From the NCBI GenBank assembly GCA_934133195.1, contig CAKPAZ010000005.1, forward strand, positions 3,169 to 67,168: a stretch of 64,000 nucleotides of DNA, written 5' to 3'. A model generated the notes under the pieces. That model did not search any database and had not been told where the DNA came from. It worked only from the letters and a program-made list of their open reading frames with translations. The stretch is from an uncultured Bacilli bacterium (lineage in GTDB: Bacteria; Bacillota_I; Bacilli_A; ML615J-28; CAG-313). Within the stretch, counting starts at the first letter, position 1. Every line of letters begins with the position of its first letter. Shown piece by piece: positions 55,552-64,000 of the stretch. The translations under genes and the position numbers were made by a program.

Positions 55552-57279
55552 GTGATTAAAACTCTCGCAAAAAGTATTCGTGAGTATAAAAAAGCCACAA
55601 TTCTTACCCCAATTATAGTATTCTTTGAGGTTGTCTTAGAATGTATAATTCCTTTTATAGTAGCTATGTTAATTGATAATATAGAGAAAGGATGTGGCTT
55701 AAACGTAATTTTAATGTATGGTGGAATTCTAACACTTATGGCTATTCTTTCTTTAACATGTGGTGCCTTCGCCGGTAAATTCTGCGCTAATGCTTCATGT
55801 GGTTTTGCAAAAAACTTAAGAAAGGATATGTTTGAAAAAATACAAACATATGCTTTTGAAAATATTGATAAATTTCAAGCAGCATCATTAGTTACAAGAC
55901 TAACAACTGATGTAACATATGTACAATGGTCATTTATGACAATTATCCGTACGGCTATAAGAAGTCCATTTATGCTAATATTCTCATTTATTATGGGATT
56001 TGTTATGGGTGGACCAATAGCTTTTGTATATGTGTTTGTTATTCCAATTCTAACTTTTGGATTATTCTTAATAGCTAAAAAGGCTATGCCTATTTTTAGA
56101 AGAGTATTTAAAAAATATGATAACTTAAATAATTCAGTTCAAGAAAACGTAAAAAATATGCGTGTTGTAAAATCTTTCGTTCGTGAAGATTACGAAATTC
56201 ACAAATTTGATTTAGCCGCAACTGATGTTTGTGCTGACTTTACAAAGGCGGAACGTATCCTTGCTTGGAATAATCCAATAATGCAATTTTGTTTATACAC
56301 TATTATGATTGTTATTCTTTCATTTGGTTCATATATAGTAATTAGCAGTGCCGGTCTAAAGGTAAGTGTTAGCCAAATATCTGCCCTTCTTACTTATGGA
56401 TTTCAAATACTAATGAGTCTTATGATGATTTCTATGATATATGTTATGATTACGATGTCAATTGAATCAGCTGAAAGAATATATGAAGTTTTAAGTGAAG
56501 AAACAACATTAAAGAGTCCAGAAAATCCAATATTTGAAATAAAAGATGGTTCAATTGATTTTGAAAATGTCGAGTTTAAATATGGAAGTAGTAAAACAAT
56601 TCTAAGCAACGTAAATCTACATATTTCTTCTGGGGAAACCATTGGTATTATTGGTGGTACTGGAAGTGCTAAAACAACTTTAATTCAGTTAATTTCAAGA
56701 TTATATGATGTAACAGATGGATCAGTTAAAGTTGGTGGTGTGGATGTACGTGATTATGATTTATTTACTTTAAGAGATCAAGTCGCTGTAGTGCTTCAAA
56801 AAAATATTTTATTTAGTGGTACAATTATTGAAAACCTTCGTTGGGGTAAACAAGATGCCACAATTGATGAAATGATTCACGCCTGCAAGCTTGCTCAAGC
56901 TGATGATTTTATTAGAAGCTTCCCAGATGGATATAATACATACATTGAACAAGGTGGAGCCAATGTTTCAGGTGGTCAAAAACAAAGATTGTGTATCGCA
57001 AGAGCACTATTAAAAAATCCAAAAATTATTATTTTTGATGATTCAACTAGTGCAGTAGATACTAAAACAGATGCTTTAATCAGAAAAGGCTTAAAAGAAT
57101 ATATTCCAGATACTACTAAAATAATAATTGCCCAAAGAGTTGCAAGCGTAGAAGATGCTGATAGAATAATCGTTCTTAATAATGGTGAAATTTGTGGAAT
57201 TGGTACTCATGATGAATTGTTGAAAACTAACACAATTTATAAAGAAGTATATGAATCACAAAATAAGGTAGGTGAGTAA
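55552..57279 (+). CDS. ABC exporter half-transporter with a degenerate ATPase site
   Basis: One TM domain of six helices (1-310) fused to an ATPase. The Walker A near 367 reads GGTGSAKT, with Ala where Gly is usual. The signature is VSGGQKQR. Walker B ends FDDS near 496, with Asp in place of the catalytic Glu. This is the degenerate half of a heterodimeric exporter of the multidrug type. The start is GTG at 55552 behind AAAGGAGTGAT, 575 residues. The partner gene follows after one base. Substrate unknown. Confidence 0.92.
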   Translation: MIKTLAKSIREYKKATILTPIIVFFEVVLECIIPFIVAMLIDNIEKGCGLNVILMYGGILTLMAILSLTCGAFAGKFCANASCGFAKNLRKDMFEKIQTYAFENIDKFQAASLVTRLTTDVTYVQWSFMTIIRTAIRSPFMLIFSFIMGFVMGGPIAFVYVFVIPILTFGLFLIAKKAMPIFRRVFKKYDNLNNSVQENVKNMRVVKSFVREDYEIHKFDLAATDVCADFTKAERILAWNNPIMQFCLYTIMIVILSFGSYIVISSAGLKVSVSQISALLTYGFQILMSLMMISMIYVMITMSIESAERIYEVLSEETTLKSPENPIFEIKDGSIDFENVEFKYGSSKTILSNVNLHISSGETIGIIGGTGSAKTTLIQLISRLYDVTDGSVKVGGVDVRDYDLFTLRDQVAVVLQKNILFSGTIIENLRWGKQDATIDEMIHACKLAQADDFIRSFPDGYNTYIEQGGANVSGGQKQRLCIARALLKNPKIIIFDDSTSAVDTKTDALIRKGLKEYIPDTTKIIIAQRVASVEDADRIIVLNNGEICGIGTHDELLKTNTIYKEVYESQNKVGE

Positions 57280-57280
57280 G

Positions 57281-59287
57281 ATGACTTGGATAGTATTACT
57301 TGTTGTAGTTCCTACATTGATCTTACTTGGTACAATACTTGTTTATTCAATTATTAAAATGAGTAAGTCATCAAATAAAAATACTGTTGTAAAAGAAAAA
57401 ACTCCTCATCAAAAGAAAAAAGGAGTTATGGGAAGAATATTAAAAGAATTATTTAAAGCTTATCCTACCCTTTTACCAATTACAATTGTTTTTATTGTAA
57501 TAAATGCTATCGTTAGTGCAGTTCCATCAATTTTCATGCAAAAAGTAATTAGCATTATGGAAACAAGCTATAAAGCAGGTGATTGGAATAGTGTTTCTGG
57601 TTCAATAATAAAACTAGTTATAATTCTTGCGGTACTATATATAATTTCTCTTATTGCGGGAATTGTTTACAATCAATTACTCGCTATAATAACTCAAGGT
57701 TTCTTAAAGAAAATGCGTGCTAAAATGTTTGATCATATGCAAACATTACCAATCAAATATTTTGATACTCACAGTCATGGTGATATTATGAGTTATTATA
57801 CTAATGATATTGATACCTTAAGACAATTGATATCACAAAGTATTCCTCAATTATTGATATCTGGTATTATTGTTGTTGCGGTATTATTTATTATGTTATA
57901 TTATAGCTTCATTTTAACTCTTGTTGTTATTGTAGGTGTTATATTAATATTAATCGCAACAAAAATCATTGGTGGAAGAAGTGCTAGATACTTTATAGCT
58001 CAACAAAAAGCTATCGCTCAAACTGAAGGTTACATTGAAGAAATAATGAATGGACAAAAGGTAGTAAAAGTATTTAATCATGAAGAAAAAACAATGGAAG
58101 AGTTTAATAAAATAAATGAAGTATTGTTTGATGAATCAAATAAAGCAAATACTTTCGCGAACATGTTAATGCCGGTTTTACATAATATTGGTAATATTTT
58201 ATATGTAATTGTTGCCTTTGTTGGTGGTGTGTTATTAATAAACAATGTTACTAATCCAAGCTTTTCTCATATGGCAATGGGAATAAGTATTGTTATTCCT
58301 TTCTTAAATATGACAAAACAATTTACAGGTAATATCAGTCAAGTATCAGGCCAAGTAAACTCAGTAGTAATGGGTATGGCTGGAGCAAGACGTATCTTCG
58401 ATCTTCTAGATGAAGAATCAGAAGTAGACAATGGATATGTAACGCTTGTAAATGCGAAGATGGAAAATGGAGAAATCGTTGAAACAAAGGAACGTACTGG
58501 TATGTGGGCATGGCGTCATCCTCATCAAGATGGTACGGTAACATATACAAAACTTTTAGGTGATGTTCAAATGTATGATGTAGACTTTGGTTATGAAGAA
58601 AATAAAATTGTTCTTCATGATGTAACGCTATATGCAAACCCTGGTCAAAAGATTGCCTTTGTTGGTGCTACAGGTGCTGGAAAAACAACAATCACTAACT
58701 TAATTAATCGTTTCTATGATATCGCTGATGGTAAAATTAGATATGATGGAATTAACATAAATAAGATTAAAAAGGCAGATCTTCGTCATTCTCTTGGAAT
58801 CGTATTACAAGATACTAACCTATTTACAGGTACTGTTCTTGATAACATTCGTTATGGAAAATTAGATGCAACCGATCAAGAATGTATTGATGCGGCAATC
58901 TTAGCTGGTGCTGATGAATTTATCAATAAGATGGCTGATGGTTATAATACTTATTTAACAAATAATGGTTCTAATCTTTCTCAAGGCCAACGCCAATTAA
59001 TTGCTATCGCTAGAGCTGCTGTCGCAAACCCACCAGTAATGATTCTTGATGAAGCAACATCATCAATTGATACAAGAACAGAAGCCATTGTTCAAAAAGG
59101 TATGGATGCTTTAATGAAAGGAAGAACTGTCTTTGTTATAGCTCACCGTCTTTCAACAATTAGAAATGCTGATGTTATAATGGTTCTAGATCATGGAAGA
59201 ATCATTGAAAGAGGTACACACCAACAATTACTTGAAAATAAAGGTGAGTATTATCAATTGTATACTGGTGCATTTGAATTAGAATAA
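57281..59287 (+). CDS. ABC exporter half-transporter, canonical ATPase site
   Basis: Partner of the preceding gene. It has an extra N-terminal helix and a lysine-rich link before the six-helix TM domain. Between the TM and ATPase domains residues about 385-427 carry an insert with WAWRHPHQDG. The ATPase has GATGAGKTT, LSQGQRQL and ILDEATS, a complete catalytic site. GTG at 57272 is in frame, but AGGTGAG fits the ATG at 57281, giving 668 residues. The two proteins together should form one pump with one active and one degenerate site. Confidence 0.92.
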   Translation: MTWIVLLVVVPTLILLGTILVYSIIKMSKSSNKNTVVKEKTPHQKKKGVMGRILKELFKAYPTLLPITIVFIVINAIVSAVPSIFMQKVISIMETSYKAGDWNSVSGSIIKLVIILAVLYIISLIAGIVYNQLLAIITQGFLKKMRAKMFDHMQTLPIKYFDTHSHGDIMSYYTNDIDTLRQLISQSIPQLLISGIIVVAVLFIMLYYSFILTLVVIVGVILILIATKIIGGRSARYFIAQQKAIAQTEGYIEEIMNGQKVVKVFNHEEKTMEEFNKINEVLFDESNKANTFANMLMPVLHNIGNILYVIVAFVGGVLLINNVTNPSFSHMAMGISIVIPFLNMTKQFTGNISQVSGQVNSVVMGMAGARRIFDLLDEESEVDNGYVTLVNAKMENGEIVETKERTGMWAWRHPHQDGTVTYTKLLGDVQMYDVDFGYEENKIVLHDVTLYANPGQKIAFVGATGAGKTTITNLINRFYDIADGKIRYDGININKIKKADLRHSLGIVLQDTNLFTGTVLDNIRYGKLDATDQECIDAAILAGADEFINKMADGYNTYLTNNGSNLSQGQRQLIAIARAAVANPPVMILDEATSSIDTRTEAIVQKGMDALMKGRTVFVIAHRLSTIRNADVIMVLDHGRIIERGTHQQLLENKGEYYQLYTGAFELE

Positions 59288-59291
59288 AAAA

Positions 59292-59342
59292 TAAAGATAG
59301 AAAATGTTGATGTAAATCATCTTCAATTTCTATCTTTTTTTG
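59292..59342 (+). terminator. Terminator of the ABC exporter operon
   Basis: AAAGATAGAAA at 59293-59303 pairs with TTTCTATCTTT at 59327-59337, followed by Ts. Confidence 0.85.
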
Positions 59343-59375
59343 TATTTTAATGGTAATTCAACAAATAATATTAAT

Positions 59376-60506
59376 ATGAAAAAAATATTAATTATAATCA
59401 TTCCATTTATTTTTATGATGTCATGTCAAGCGACTAAACAATCAAACACTATCCATTATAAAACAATAATGATAAATAATAGGGAGGTCAAATATCAAAA
59501 AGTAAACGATGTAATGGATAAAGTGTTTGAAAAAGAACTAACAAATATTTATAATAATTCAATCAATAAATCTATATCATCCATAAACTGTAAAACATAT
59601 ATATCAAAAAATTATATTAGTTATAAGATTAAAGAAGATACAAAAGATACTACTAATCTTTATACTCTTAATTATCATTTAGATACATTAAAAAAAGTAA
59701 ACTTTAACAAAACAAACTTTATAAATTGGTTAAACAAATATAACAAAGAATACAACTTTAAAGAAGAAGATTTCTTTTTTTTAAAACCTTTGATTAAAGA
59801 TAACAAGGTAGAAATATATATATCCCCATACCTAACAGGAAGTTTAACAAACTATCAAGAAATGCCATTTCGTGAAGAATTAATTAATGATACTACAGAG
59901 GAAATAAAATATGATAAAAGAATTGCATTAACTTTTGATGATGGGCCTTCAATAAAAACCAAAGAACTAGTTGACTTATTAGAAGAACTAGATGTAAAAG
60001 CTACTTTTTTTGTTTTAGGTACAAACGTCAAACAACATCCTGATGAATTAATATATATATCTAATCACAATCATGAAATTGGTAATCATTCATATAGTCA
60101 TCCAGATTTCAAAAAAATATCGGTAGAATCTGGCATCAATGAAATTAACAAAACCCAAGAAGAAATATTCAAAGTTATTAAAAGATATCCAAGAATATTT
60201 CGTTTTCCATATGGATCAGTTAATAAAGAAGTGATAAAAAGAATTAAACTGCCAACAGTTTTATGGAATGCGGATTCTTTAGATTGGCAGTGCTATGATT
60301 CCCAAAAAATAATAGAAAAGTTAAAAAAAGAAATGAAAGAAGATAGTGTAATACTATTTCATGATTTCAAATATTACAATAAAGTTGCTATTACAAAAAT
60401 AGTAAATGACTTGAAAAATGAAGGATATACCTTCATGACAGTATCAGAATTATTTGATTATACTAGTGAAGAAAGAATTAACGCTAAAATCTATAGAATG
60501 CAATAG
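59376..60506 (+). CDS. Polysaccharide deacetylase lipoprotein (NodB domain)
   Basis: A signal with lipobox-like MMSC near residue 17 gives a surface lipoprotein. An N-terminal domain (about 30-190) of unknown fold precedes the NodB domain. It holds LTFDDGPS (metal Asp), HSYSHPDF (metal His pair), FRFPYGS and VLWNADSLDW, ending with VILFHD. It probably removes N-acetyl groups from peptidoglycan or another surface polymer, as PgdA does. The ribosome binding site is weak. The ATG at 59376 is chosen because it starts the signal peptide. 376 residues. It ends in TAG. Confidence 0.88.
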   Translation: MKKILIIIIPFIFMMSCQATKQSNTIHYKTIMINNREVKYQKVNDVMDKVFEKELTNIYNNSINKSISSINCKTYISKNYISYKIKEDTKDTTNLYTLNYHLDTLKKVNFNKTNFINWLNKYNKEYNFKEEDFFFLKPLIKDNKVEIYISPYLTGSLTNYQEMPFREELINDTTEEIKYDKRIALTFDDGPSIKTKELVDLLEELDVKATFFVLGTNVKQHPDELIYISNHNHEIGNHSYSHPDFKKISVESGINEINKTQEEIFKVIKRYPRIFRFPYGSVNKEVIKRIKLPTVLWNADSLDWQCYDSQKIIEKLKKEMKEDSVILFHDFKYYNKVAITKIVNDLKNEGYTFMTVSELFDYTSEERINAKIYRMQ

Positions 60507-60508
60507 GA

Positions 60509-60537
60509 TTGAAAATAAATTATAAATAAATTATAAT
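60509..60537 (+). promoter_or_regulatory. Promoter of the lipoprotein at 60659
   Basis: TTGAAA at 60509-60514, 17-base spacer, TATAAT at 60532-60537, directly after the deacetylase stop. The region is very AT-rich, so a chance match is possible. Confidence 0.6.
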
Positions 60538-60552
60538 ATAAATGGTAGGAGA

Positions 60553-60574
60553 ATGTATAAATTTATTTATACAT
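60553..60574 (+). promoter_or_regulatory. AU-only stem-loop in the lipoprotein leader
   Basis: ATGTATAAA at 60553-60561 pairs with TTTATACAT at 60566-60574 around TTTA. It lies soon after the predicted start of a leader of about 115 bases. Its role is unknown. Confidence 0.35.
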
Positions 60575-60658
60575 ATTAGGTTTTACGTTTGCTTTCCTAA
60601 ATATAAAAAAGTAAATATTTATGTTTTTTAATCATATATTAAAGTAGGAGATGAAACA

Positions 60659-61345
60659 ATGAGAAAAGAAATGAGAAAATTATTTTTATTAATCTGTGTG
60701 TTTGGTCTTCTTTCTTTTGGTACATCATGTTTAACTGTGAATAATCCACTTGATAAAAATGATGACAACACTCAAGAAGAAACAAACAAAAACACTGATG
60801 GAAATCAAGAAAAACAAGGAGAAAAAGTAGATGACAAAAATGGTGATGAAGTAATAGGTATACCAAAGGTAAACTTAGAATATACTTTCAATCATCAAGA
60901 ATTAGAAGCATTCTATGAAATTTTTAAATTAAATAATCAAAGAAGATTCATGATTCCAAATACTGAAAATGAATTATTTGCTTATTTTGATTATACTTTT
61001 ACAAGTTCACCAGTTTCTCTAACTGATTGTCAAAATAAACGCTATGATATTTATTTTCCTTCATCAAAACTATATTTTGATTTTTCTTCAACGGGACCAA
61101 ATAGTACCTTTATAAGCAAAGAAGTTGGTATTAAGGGAATTCTTTATGATATTTCTGAATTTGAATTTACAAACTATCTTGTTGAAATAAAAGAAATTCA
61201 AAATGTTGGTACTTACAAAATAAGTACTTATGATATTATAGTTGATGGAAACGTAATTGGAAACTTTGAATTAAAGACTATGTTTGGAAATATCGATGAC
61301 ATCTTTAACGCTGTTAGAAAAATGTTTTCAAATAAGAATAACTAA
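60659..61345 (+). CDS. Uncharacterised lipoprotein
   Basis: 228 residues. The signal ends in lipobox FGTSC near residue 22. A hydrophilic linker of about 40 residues rich in Asn, Asp, Lys and Gln follows, then a globular part of about 160 residues (NHQELEAFYEIFK, NELFAYFDYTF) of mixed strands and helices. I do not recognise the family. AGGAGATGA precedes the ATG. It has its own promoter and terminator, so it is a single-gene unit. Confidence 0.78.
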   Translation: MRKEMRKLFLLICVFGLLSFGTSCLTVNNPLDKNDDNTQEETNKNTDGNQEKQGEKVDDKNGDEVIGIPKVNLEYTFNHQELEAFYEIFKLNNQRRFMIPNTENELFAYFDYTFTSSPVSLTDCQNKRYDIYFPSSKLYFDFSSTGPNSTFISKEVGIKGILYDISEFEFTNYLVEIKEIQNVGTYKISTYDIIVDGNVIGNFELKTMFGNIDDIFNAVRKMFSNKNN

Positions 61346-61356
61346 AATAAATAAAC

Positions 61357-61390
61357 AAAGAGGACTAGTTTTACTAGTCCTTATTTCTTG
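61357..61390 (+). terminator. Terminator of the lipoprotein gene
   Basis: AGGACTAGT at 61361-61369 pairs with ACTAGTCCT at 61373-61381, followed by T-rich sequence. Confidence 0.85.
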
Positions 61391-61416
61391 AATTAACAAC
61401 AATAAGTGGGTATAAT
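61388..61416 (+). promoter_or_regulatory. Promoter of the cupin-amidase pair
   Basis: TTGAAT at 61388-61393, 17-base spacer, TATAAT at 61411-61416. Confidence 0.75.
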
Positions 61417-61462
61417 ATATTTGTAATTAGTAATTTAATAACTTTAATATAAGGAGAATACT

Positions 61463-61816
61463 ATGGAAATTAAAAAAGATTTATTAAGAAAGAAAATGAA
61501 AAACATTGAATTTAGTAAAGTAGTAAAACTAAAAGATGAAGTAACATATAGAGAAGGAGAAGTTGTAAGTAAAACTTTAGCTCAAAATAACTATGTAAGT
61601 ATAACGCTTTTCGCATTTGGTGATGGTGAAGAAATTAGTTCACATAAATCTGATGGTGATGCTTTTGTTACTTGTTTAGATGGAGAAGGAAAAGTAATTA
61701 TAGATGGAATTGAATATTTCTTAAAAGAGGGAGAATCCGTTGTTATGCCAGCCGGTCATCCTCATTCTGTACATGGAATTAATAAATTTAAAATGTTATT
61801 AGTGGTTGTTTTTTAA
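61463..61816 (+). CDS. Cupin domain protein
   Basis: A 117-residue single-domain cupin. The first motif (SSHKSDGDAFVTCLDGEGKV, within residues about 70-90) gives His and Asp or Glu ligands, and the second has GESVVMPAGHPHSVHG. It is a small beta barrel that probably binds a metal and a small molecule. Function cannot be set. AAGGAGA precedes the ATG. The stop overlaps the start of the amidase gene by one base, so they are coupled. Confidence 0.85.
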   Translation: MEIKKDLLRKKMKNIEFSKVVKLKDEVTYREGEVVSKTLAQNNYVSITLFAFGDGEEISSHKSDGDAFVTCLDGEGKVIIDGIEYFLKEGESVVMPAGHPHSVHGINKFKMLLVVVF

Positions 61817-62880
61817 TGAATAAGGTTTTAAAATATTTTAAAGAAAGTACATACAAGCCTTTTGTAAAGCAAATTAGAGTATATGGCTGGCAAAAAGAAT
61901 ATGACTATACTTTAGTAAGTAGTGTTGTTCCGTTTCTATTTGAATCATTTGATGTGATATCTAATTTAGCTCCGAAAACAAATGAAAATAGACCTGGTAA
62001 AATAATGCCGAAATTTTATATTACTGTTCATGACACTGGTGATTCTGCACCAGAGCATACAGCTCAATTTTGGAGTGAAACAGTAAAAAATCAATACTGG
62101 AGTGAAGGCCCATATCATGCTAGTTTCCAATATGTAGTTGGAAATGATGGAATATATCATCAAATACCTGATAATGAGGTTGCATGGCATGCTGGAGATG
62201 GAACAAGATTTGATTATACACTTTATGATACGATGATAGATGGAACTAACAAATATCCGGTAATTACAATTAGTGATGAAGGATACTATATGATAGATGG
62301 AAAAACTACATGTGTAATGGCCCCAAGAGCTTACAAAGAGCATAACGGAAAAATAATATTTGATAGAGTTCCTAAAACCTCAGACTTAAATGATGATGGA
62401 ATACTATGCAAACTCATTGGAAAAAGATATTACATTGGAGAAACTTATTTTAATCAAACATATGAAAAAATAGCCAATAGATGTGGTAATAATAATTCAA
62501 TTGGAATTGAATCATGTATTAATGAAGGAACAGATATATATTACACATGGCAAAAAACAGCTAAATTAGTTGCCAATCTAATGAATGATAATCATCTTTC
62601 ATTAGATGATGTAAAACAGCATCATTACTTTAGTGGTAAAAATTGTCCTCAAACTATGAGAATGAATAATCTTTGGAACCACTTTAAACAACTTGTTACT
62701 TTTGAATATGATGTTTTACAATTTATTAAAGAAGGATATAAAATCACATTTATTCCTCTTTCTAATGGTATCAACGAATTAGGAAGAATTACTGATAGTA
62801 CTCTAAATTCATTTAAATATAAAATAATTACAAATTATCAAGGAAAAGCAGAAGAAGAAACATTTGAAATAACAATGTAA
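61816..62880 (+). CDS. N-acetylmuramoyl-L-alanine amidase (Amidase_2), no signal peptide
   Basis: The amidase domain covers about residues 65-290: TVHDTGD (first zinc His, about 72), HASFQYVVG with the family strand, and HHYFSGKNCPQ, which holds the second His and Cys. A domain of about 60 residues follows. This enzyme class cuts the bond between MurNAc and the peptide. No signal peptide or TM helix is visible, so it may act in the cytoplasm on recycled muropeptides or be released in another way. Length is 354 residues. It is coupled to the cupin gene. Confidence 0.87.
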   Translation: MNKVLKYFKESTYKPFVKQIRVYGWQKEYDYTLVSSVVPFLFESFDVISNLAPKTNENRPGKIMPKFYITVHDTGDSAPEHTAQFWSETVKNQYWSEGPYHASFQYVVGNDGIYHQIPDNEVAWHAGDGTRFDYTLYDTMIDGTNKYPVITISDEGYYMIDGKTTCVMAPRAYKEHNGKIIFDRVPKTSDLNDDGILCKLIGKRYYIGETYFNQTYEKIANRCGNNNSIGIESCINEGTDIYYTWQKTAKLVANLMNDNHLSLDDVKQHHYFSGKNCPQTMRMNNLWNHFKQLVTFEYDVLQFIKEGYKITFIPLSNGINELGRITDSTLNSFKYKIITNYQGKAEEETFEITM

Positions 62881-62883
62881 AAA

Positions 62884-62924
62884 ATAAGGTAACTACACCA
62901 ATAACGGTATAGTTACCTTTTTAT
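62884..62924. terminator. Bidirectional terminator between the amidase and holA
   Basis: 14-base arms at 62886-62899 and 62906-62919 with one mismatch. T- and A-runs lie on both sides. It touches the holA stop on the minus strand. Confidence 0.82.
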
Positions 62925-63895
62925 AATTGCATAATTAGTAAATCTAAGCCTAGATTTTTATCAATTTTTCCTGTTTTAATACGGTAATCTAAATCAGCTA
63001 ATTTTATTACATAGTTTTCTAAATCAACTAGTTTAAAACTTTTAGCATTCTTAACCATGTAGTATGCTCTACCTGGTGAAACATTATAAAATTTAGCAAT
63101 ATCATTTTGTGAATATCCAGCTTTTAATAACTTAGTAATATTTAACATATCAATGAATGAACTATTAATCATTCCTAAAATACCTGAGGCATCTTTGGTG
63201 TTTTTAGTTAAATCTAAATATATATTTGCGACTTGATTATGATTGTGGTCAACAATTGCTTTAATTAAATTAAATACTTCTTTTGATAAATCTTTATCAA
63301 CCATTAACTTTATATCATTTGGGGTAATCATACCACCTTTACCTACATAATCGATTAATTTATTAATTTCTTGTTCCATTCTAACTTGATCATTGTTTAG
63401 GTATTCCATAAAGAGATTAATTGCTTCTTCTTTAATTTCAATATTCCACGTTGCAAAACTTCTAATAACCCATCCTTTTAATTCAATTTCTTGTGAATCA
63501 TCATAATTGATTATTAAGGCAACATTCTTAAGTGTTTTATATACCTCATTAGTTGGGTTTAACTTTATACCATGAGCATCAACCATTAAAACAGTTGATT
63601 CGGCAGGGTTCTTTAAATATTTAATGAAGTTCTTCAAATCAGGAGATAATTCATCTTTATTTCGTGAAAGAAATGTTGGATTACGTAAAATTATTACTTT
63701 TAAATCTTCTAAAAAAGGAATTGTAATACAATCATTAATAATAGTATTTAAAGGAGTAATTTCACAATCATATTTAATAACAGCATAGGTTTGCTTATTA
63801 AAACCTTGTAAAATACGTGTTATTCTATTTTTAATAAATACTTCAGAAGTACCAGTAAATAAATAGACAAGATCATCATCTTTAGTTAAAGCCAT
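62921..63895 (-). CDS. holA: DNA polymerase III delta subunit
   Basis: Clamp-loader subunit that opens the beta ring. 324 residues with the family layout: VYLFTGTSEVFIKNRI at the start, LKVIILRNP and the domain II region LELKGWV-like IELKGWVIRSF, then the helical C-terminal domain ending DKNLGLDLLIMQL. AGGGAGG precedes the ATG. In many Bacillota holA sits between comEC and rpsT. Here it is about 7.5 kb from rpsT and on the other strand. Confidence 0.93.
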   Translation of the reverse strand: MALTKDDDLVYLFTGTSEVFIKNRITRILQGFNKQTYAVIKYDCEITPLNTIINDCITIPFLEDLKVIILRNPTFLSRNKDELSPDLKNFIKYLKNPAESTVLMVDAHGIKLNPTNEVYKTLKNVALIINYDDSQEIELKGWVIRSFATWNIEIKEEAINLFMEYLNNDQVRMEQEINKLIDYVGKGGMITPNDIKLMVDKDLSKEVFNLIKAIVDHNHNQVANIYLDLTKNTKDASGILGMINSSFIDMLNITKLLKAGYSQNDIAKFYNVSPGRAYYMVKNAKSFKLVDLENYVIKLADLDYRIKTGKIDKNLGLDLLIMQL

Positions 63896-64000
63896 TAAGA
63901 GTCCCTCCCTTTATTTTGTAAACATTCGTATATAATTTAATCAGAGATTTCTATCTGATTTTAATTATAACTAATTTATGATATACTTTTATTGAAGTTA

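Noticed and set aside
60542..60630. 29-codon ORF in the lipoprotein leader
   Set aside because: No ribosome binding site, unusual composition, and it contains the AU hairpin. Treated as leader RNA.
63939..63960. Short inverted repeat AATCAGA/TCTGATT upstream of holA
   Set aside because: Seven-base arms in AT-rich sequence with no clear gene to serve. Could be chance, so not listed as a terminator.
1..64000. Genetic code 4 (TGA as Trp), as in Mollicutes
   Set aside because: All conserved proteins reach full length without in-frame TGA, Trp is TGG throughout, and one gene ends in TGA just before the next start.
1..64000. CRISPR arrays, insertion sequences, integrases, toxin-antitoxin or restriction genes
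   Set aside because: None were seen. No evenly spaced repeats, transposase or integrase motifs appear in any of the proteins.

Overview
The window is a 64-kb piece of an AT-rich bacterial chromosome, read here as 51 protein genes, the start of one more at the left edge, and one tRNA. Shine-Dalgarno sites close to AGGAGG precede most genes. Promoters are sigma-A type, often with a TGA directly before TATAAT. Gene content is that of a low-GC Bacillota (Bacilli or Erysipelotrichia-like, near the Mollicutes branch). It has a cell wall (class A PBP, amidase, polysaccharide deacetylase) and many lipoproteins with lipoboxes. It also has AddAB, RecD2, ComEA/ComEC, WalJ-RlmH and YhaM, and no sign of an outer membrane. 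TGA is a real stop codon, so code 11 applies, but it ends only 1 of the 51 genes (44 TAA, 6 TAG). The exact lineage cannot be fixed from sequence reading alone.

Layout. 0.1-3.5 kb: gmk-rpoZ-M32 carboxypeptidase, then a lipoprotein esterase. 3.6-8.0 kb: the str operon rpsL-rpsG-fusA-tuf behind a consensus promoter and a structured leader. 8.1-10.6 kb: a glycerolipid cassette of acyltransferase, diacylglycerol-kinase-like protein and acyltransferase. 10.6-12.2 kb: TatD nuclease and a trypsin-like lipoprotein. 12.2-16.3 kb, minus strand: SDR, VUT transporter, tRNA-Leu(CAA), PBP1A and a small unknown. 16.4-20.8 kb: zinc-ribbon CPBP protein, ychF, an extended CCA-adding enzyme and yhaM. 20.9-27.3 kb, minus strand: a two-TM protein and two giant tandem lipoprotein or membrane-anchored foldase-like proteins. 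27.5-35.4 kb: a 29-residue YjcZ-like micropeptide, walJ-rlmH, a membrane protein, uvrB, mnmA and recD2. 35.5-39.4 kb: a small Cys-tailed membrane protein, a PH-domain membrane protein and an M16C peptidase. 39.5-50 kb: addB-addA, an RND exporter and an acyltransferase with a zinc ribbon. 50-52.7 kb: comEA-comEC. 52.6-54.3 kb, minus strand: cysE-cysK. 54.4-59.3 kb: HD hydrolase, rpsT and a heterodimeric ABC exporter. 59.3-62.9 kb: polysaccharide deacetylase, lipoprotein, cupin and amidase. 62.9-63.9 kb, minus strand: holA. No intergenic gap exceeds about 300 bases. No insertion sequence, prophage, CRISPR array or origin was seen.

Most of the window is core housekeeping. The least ordinary parts are the tandem two-module foldase-like proteins (one with an inserted Ig-like domain) beside a sporulation-type micropeptide, the C-terminal extension on the CCA-adding enzyme, the acyltransferase/zinc-ribbon fusion, the coiled-coil-like insert in the RND exporter, and the structured leader of the str operon. 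I did not find a convincing new multi-gene system such as a defence island or a new biosynthetic cluster.
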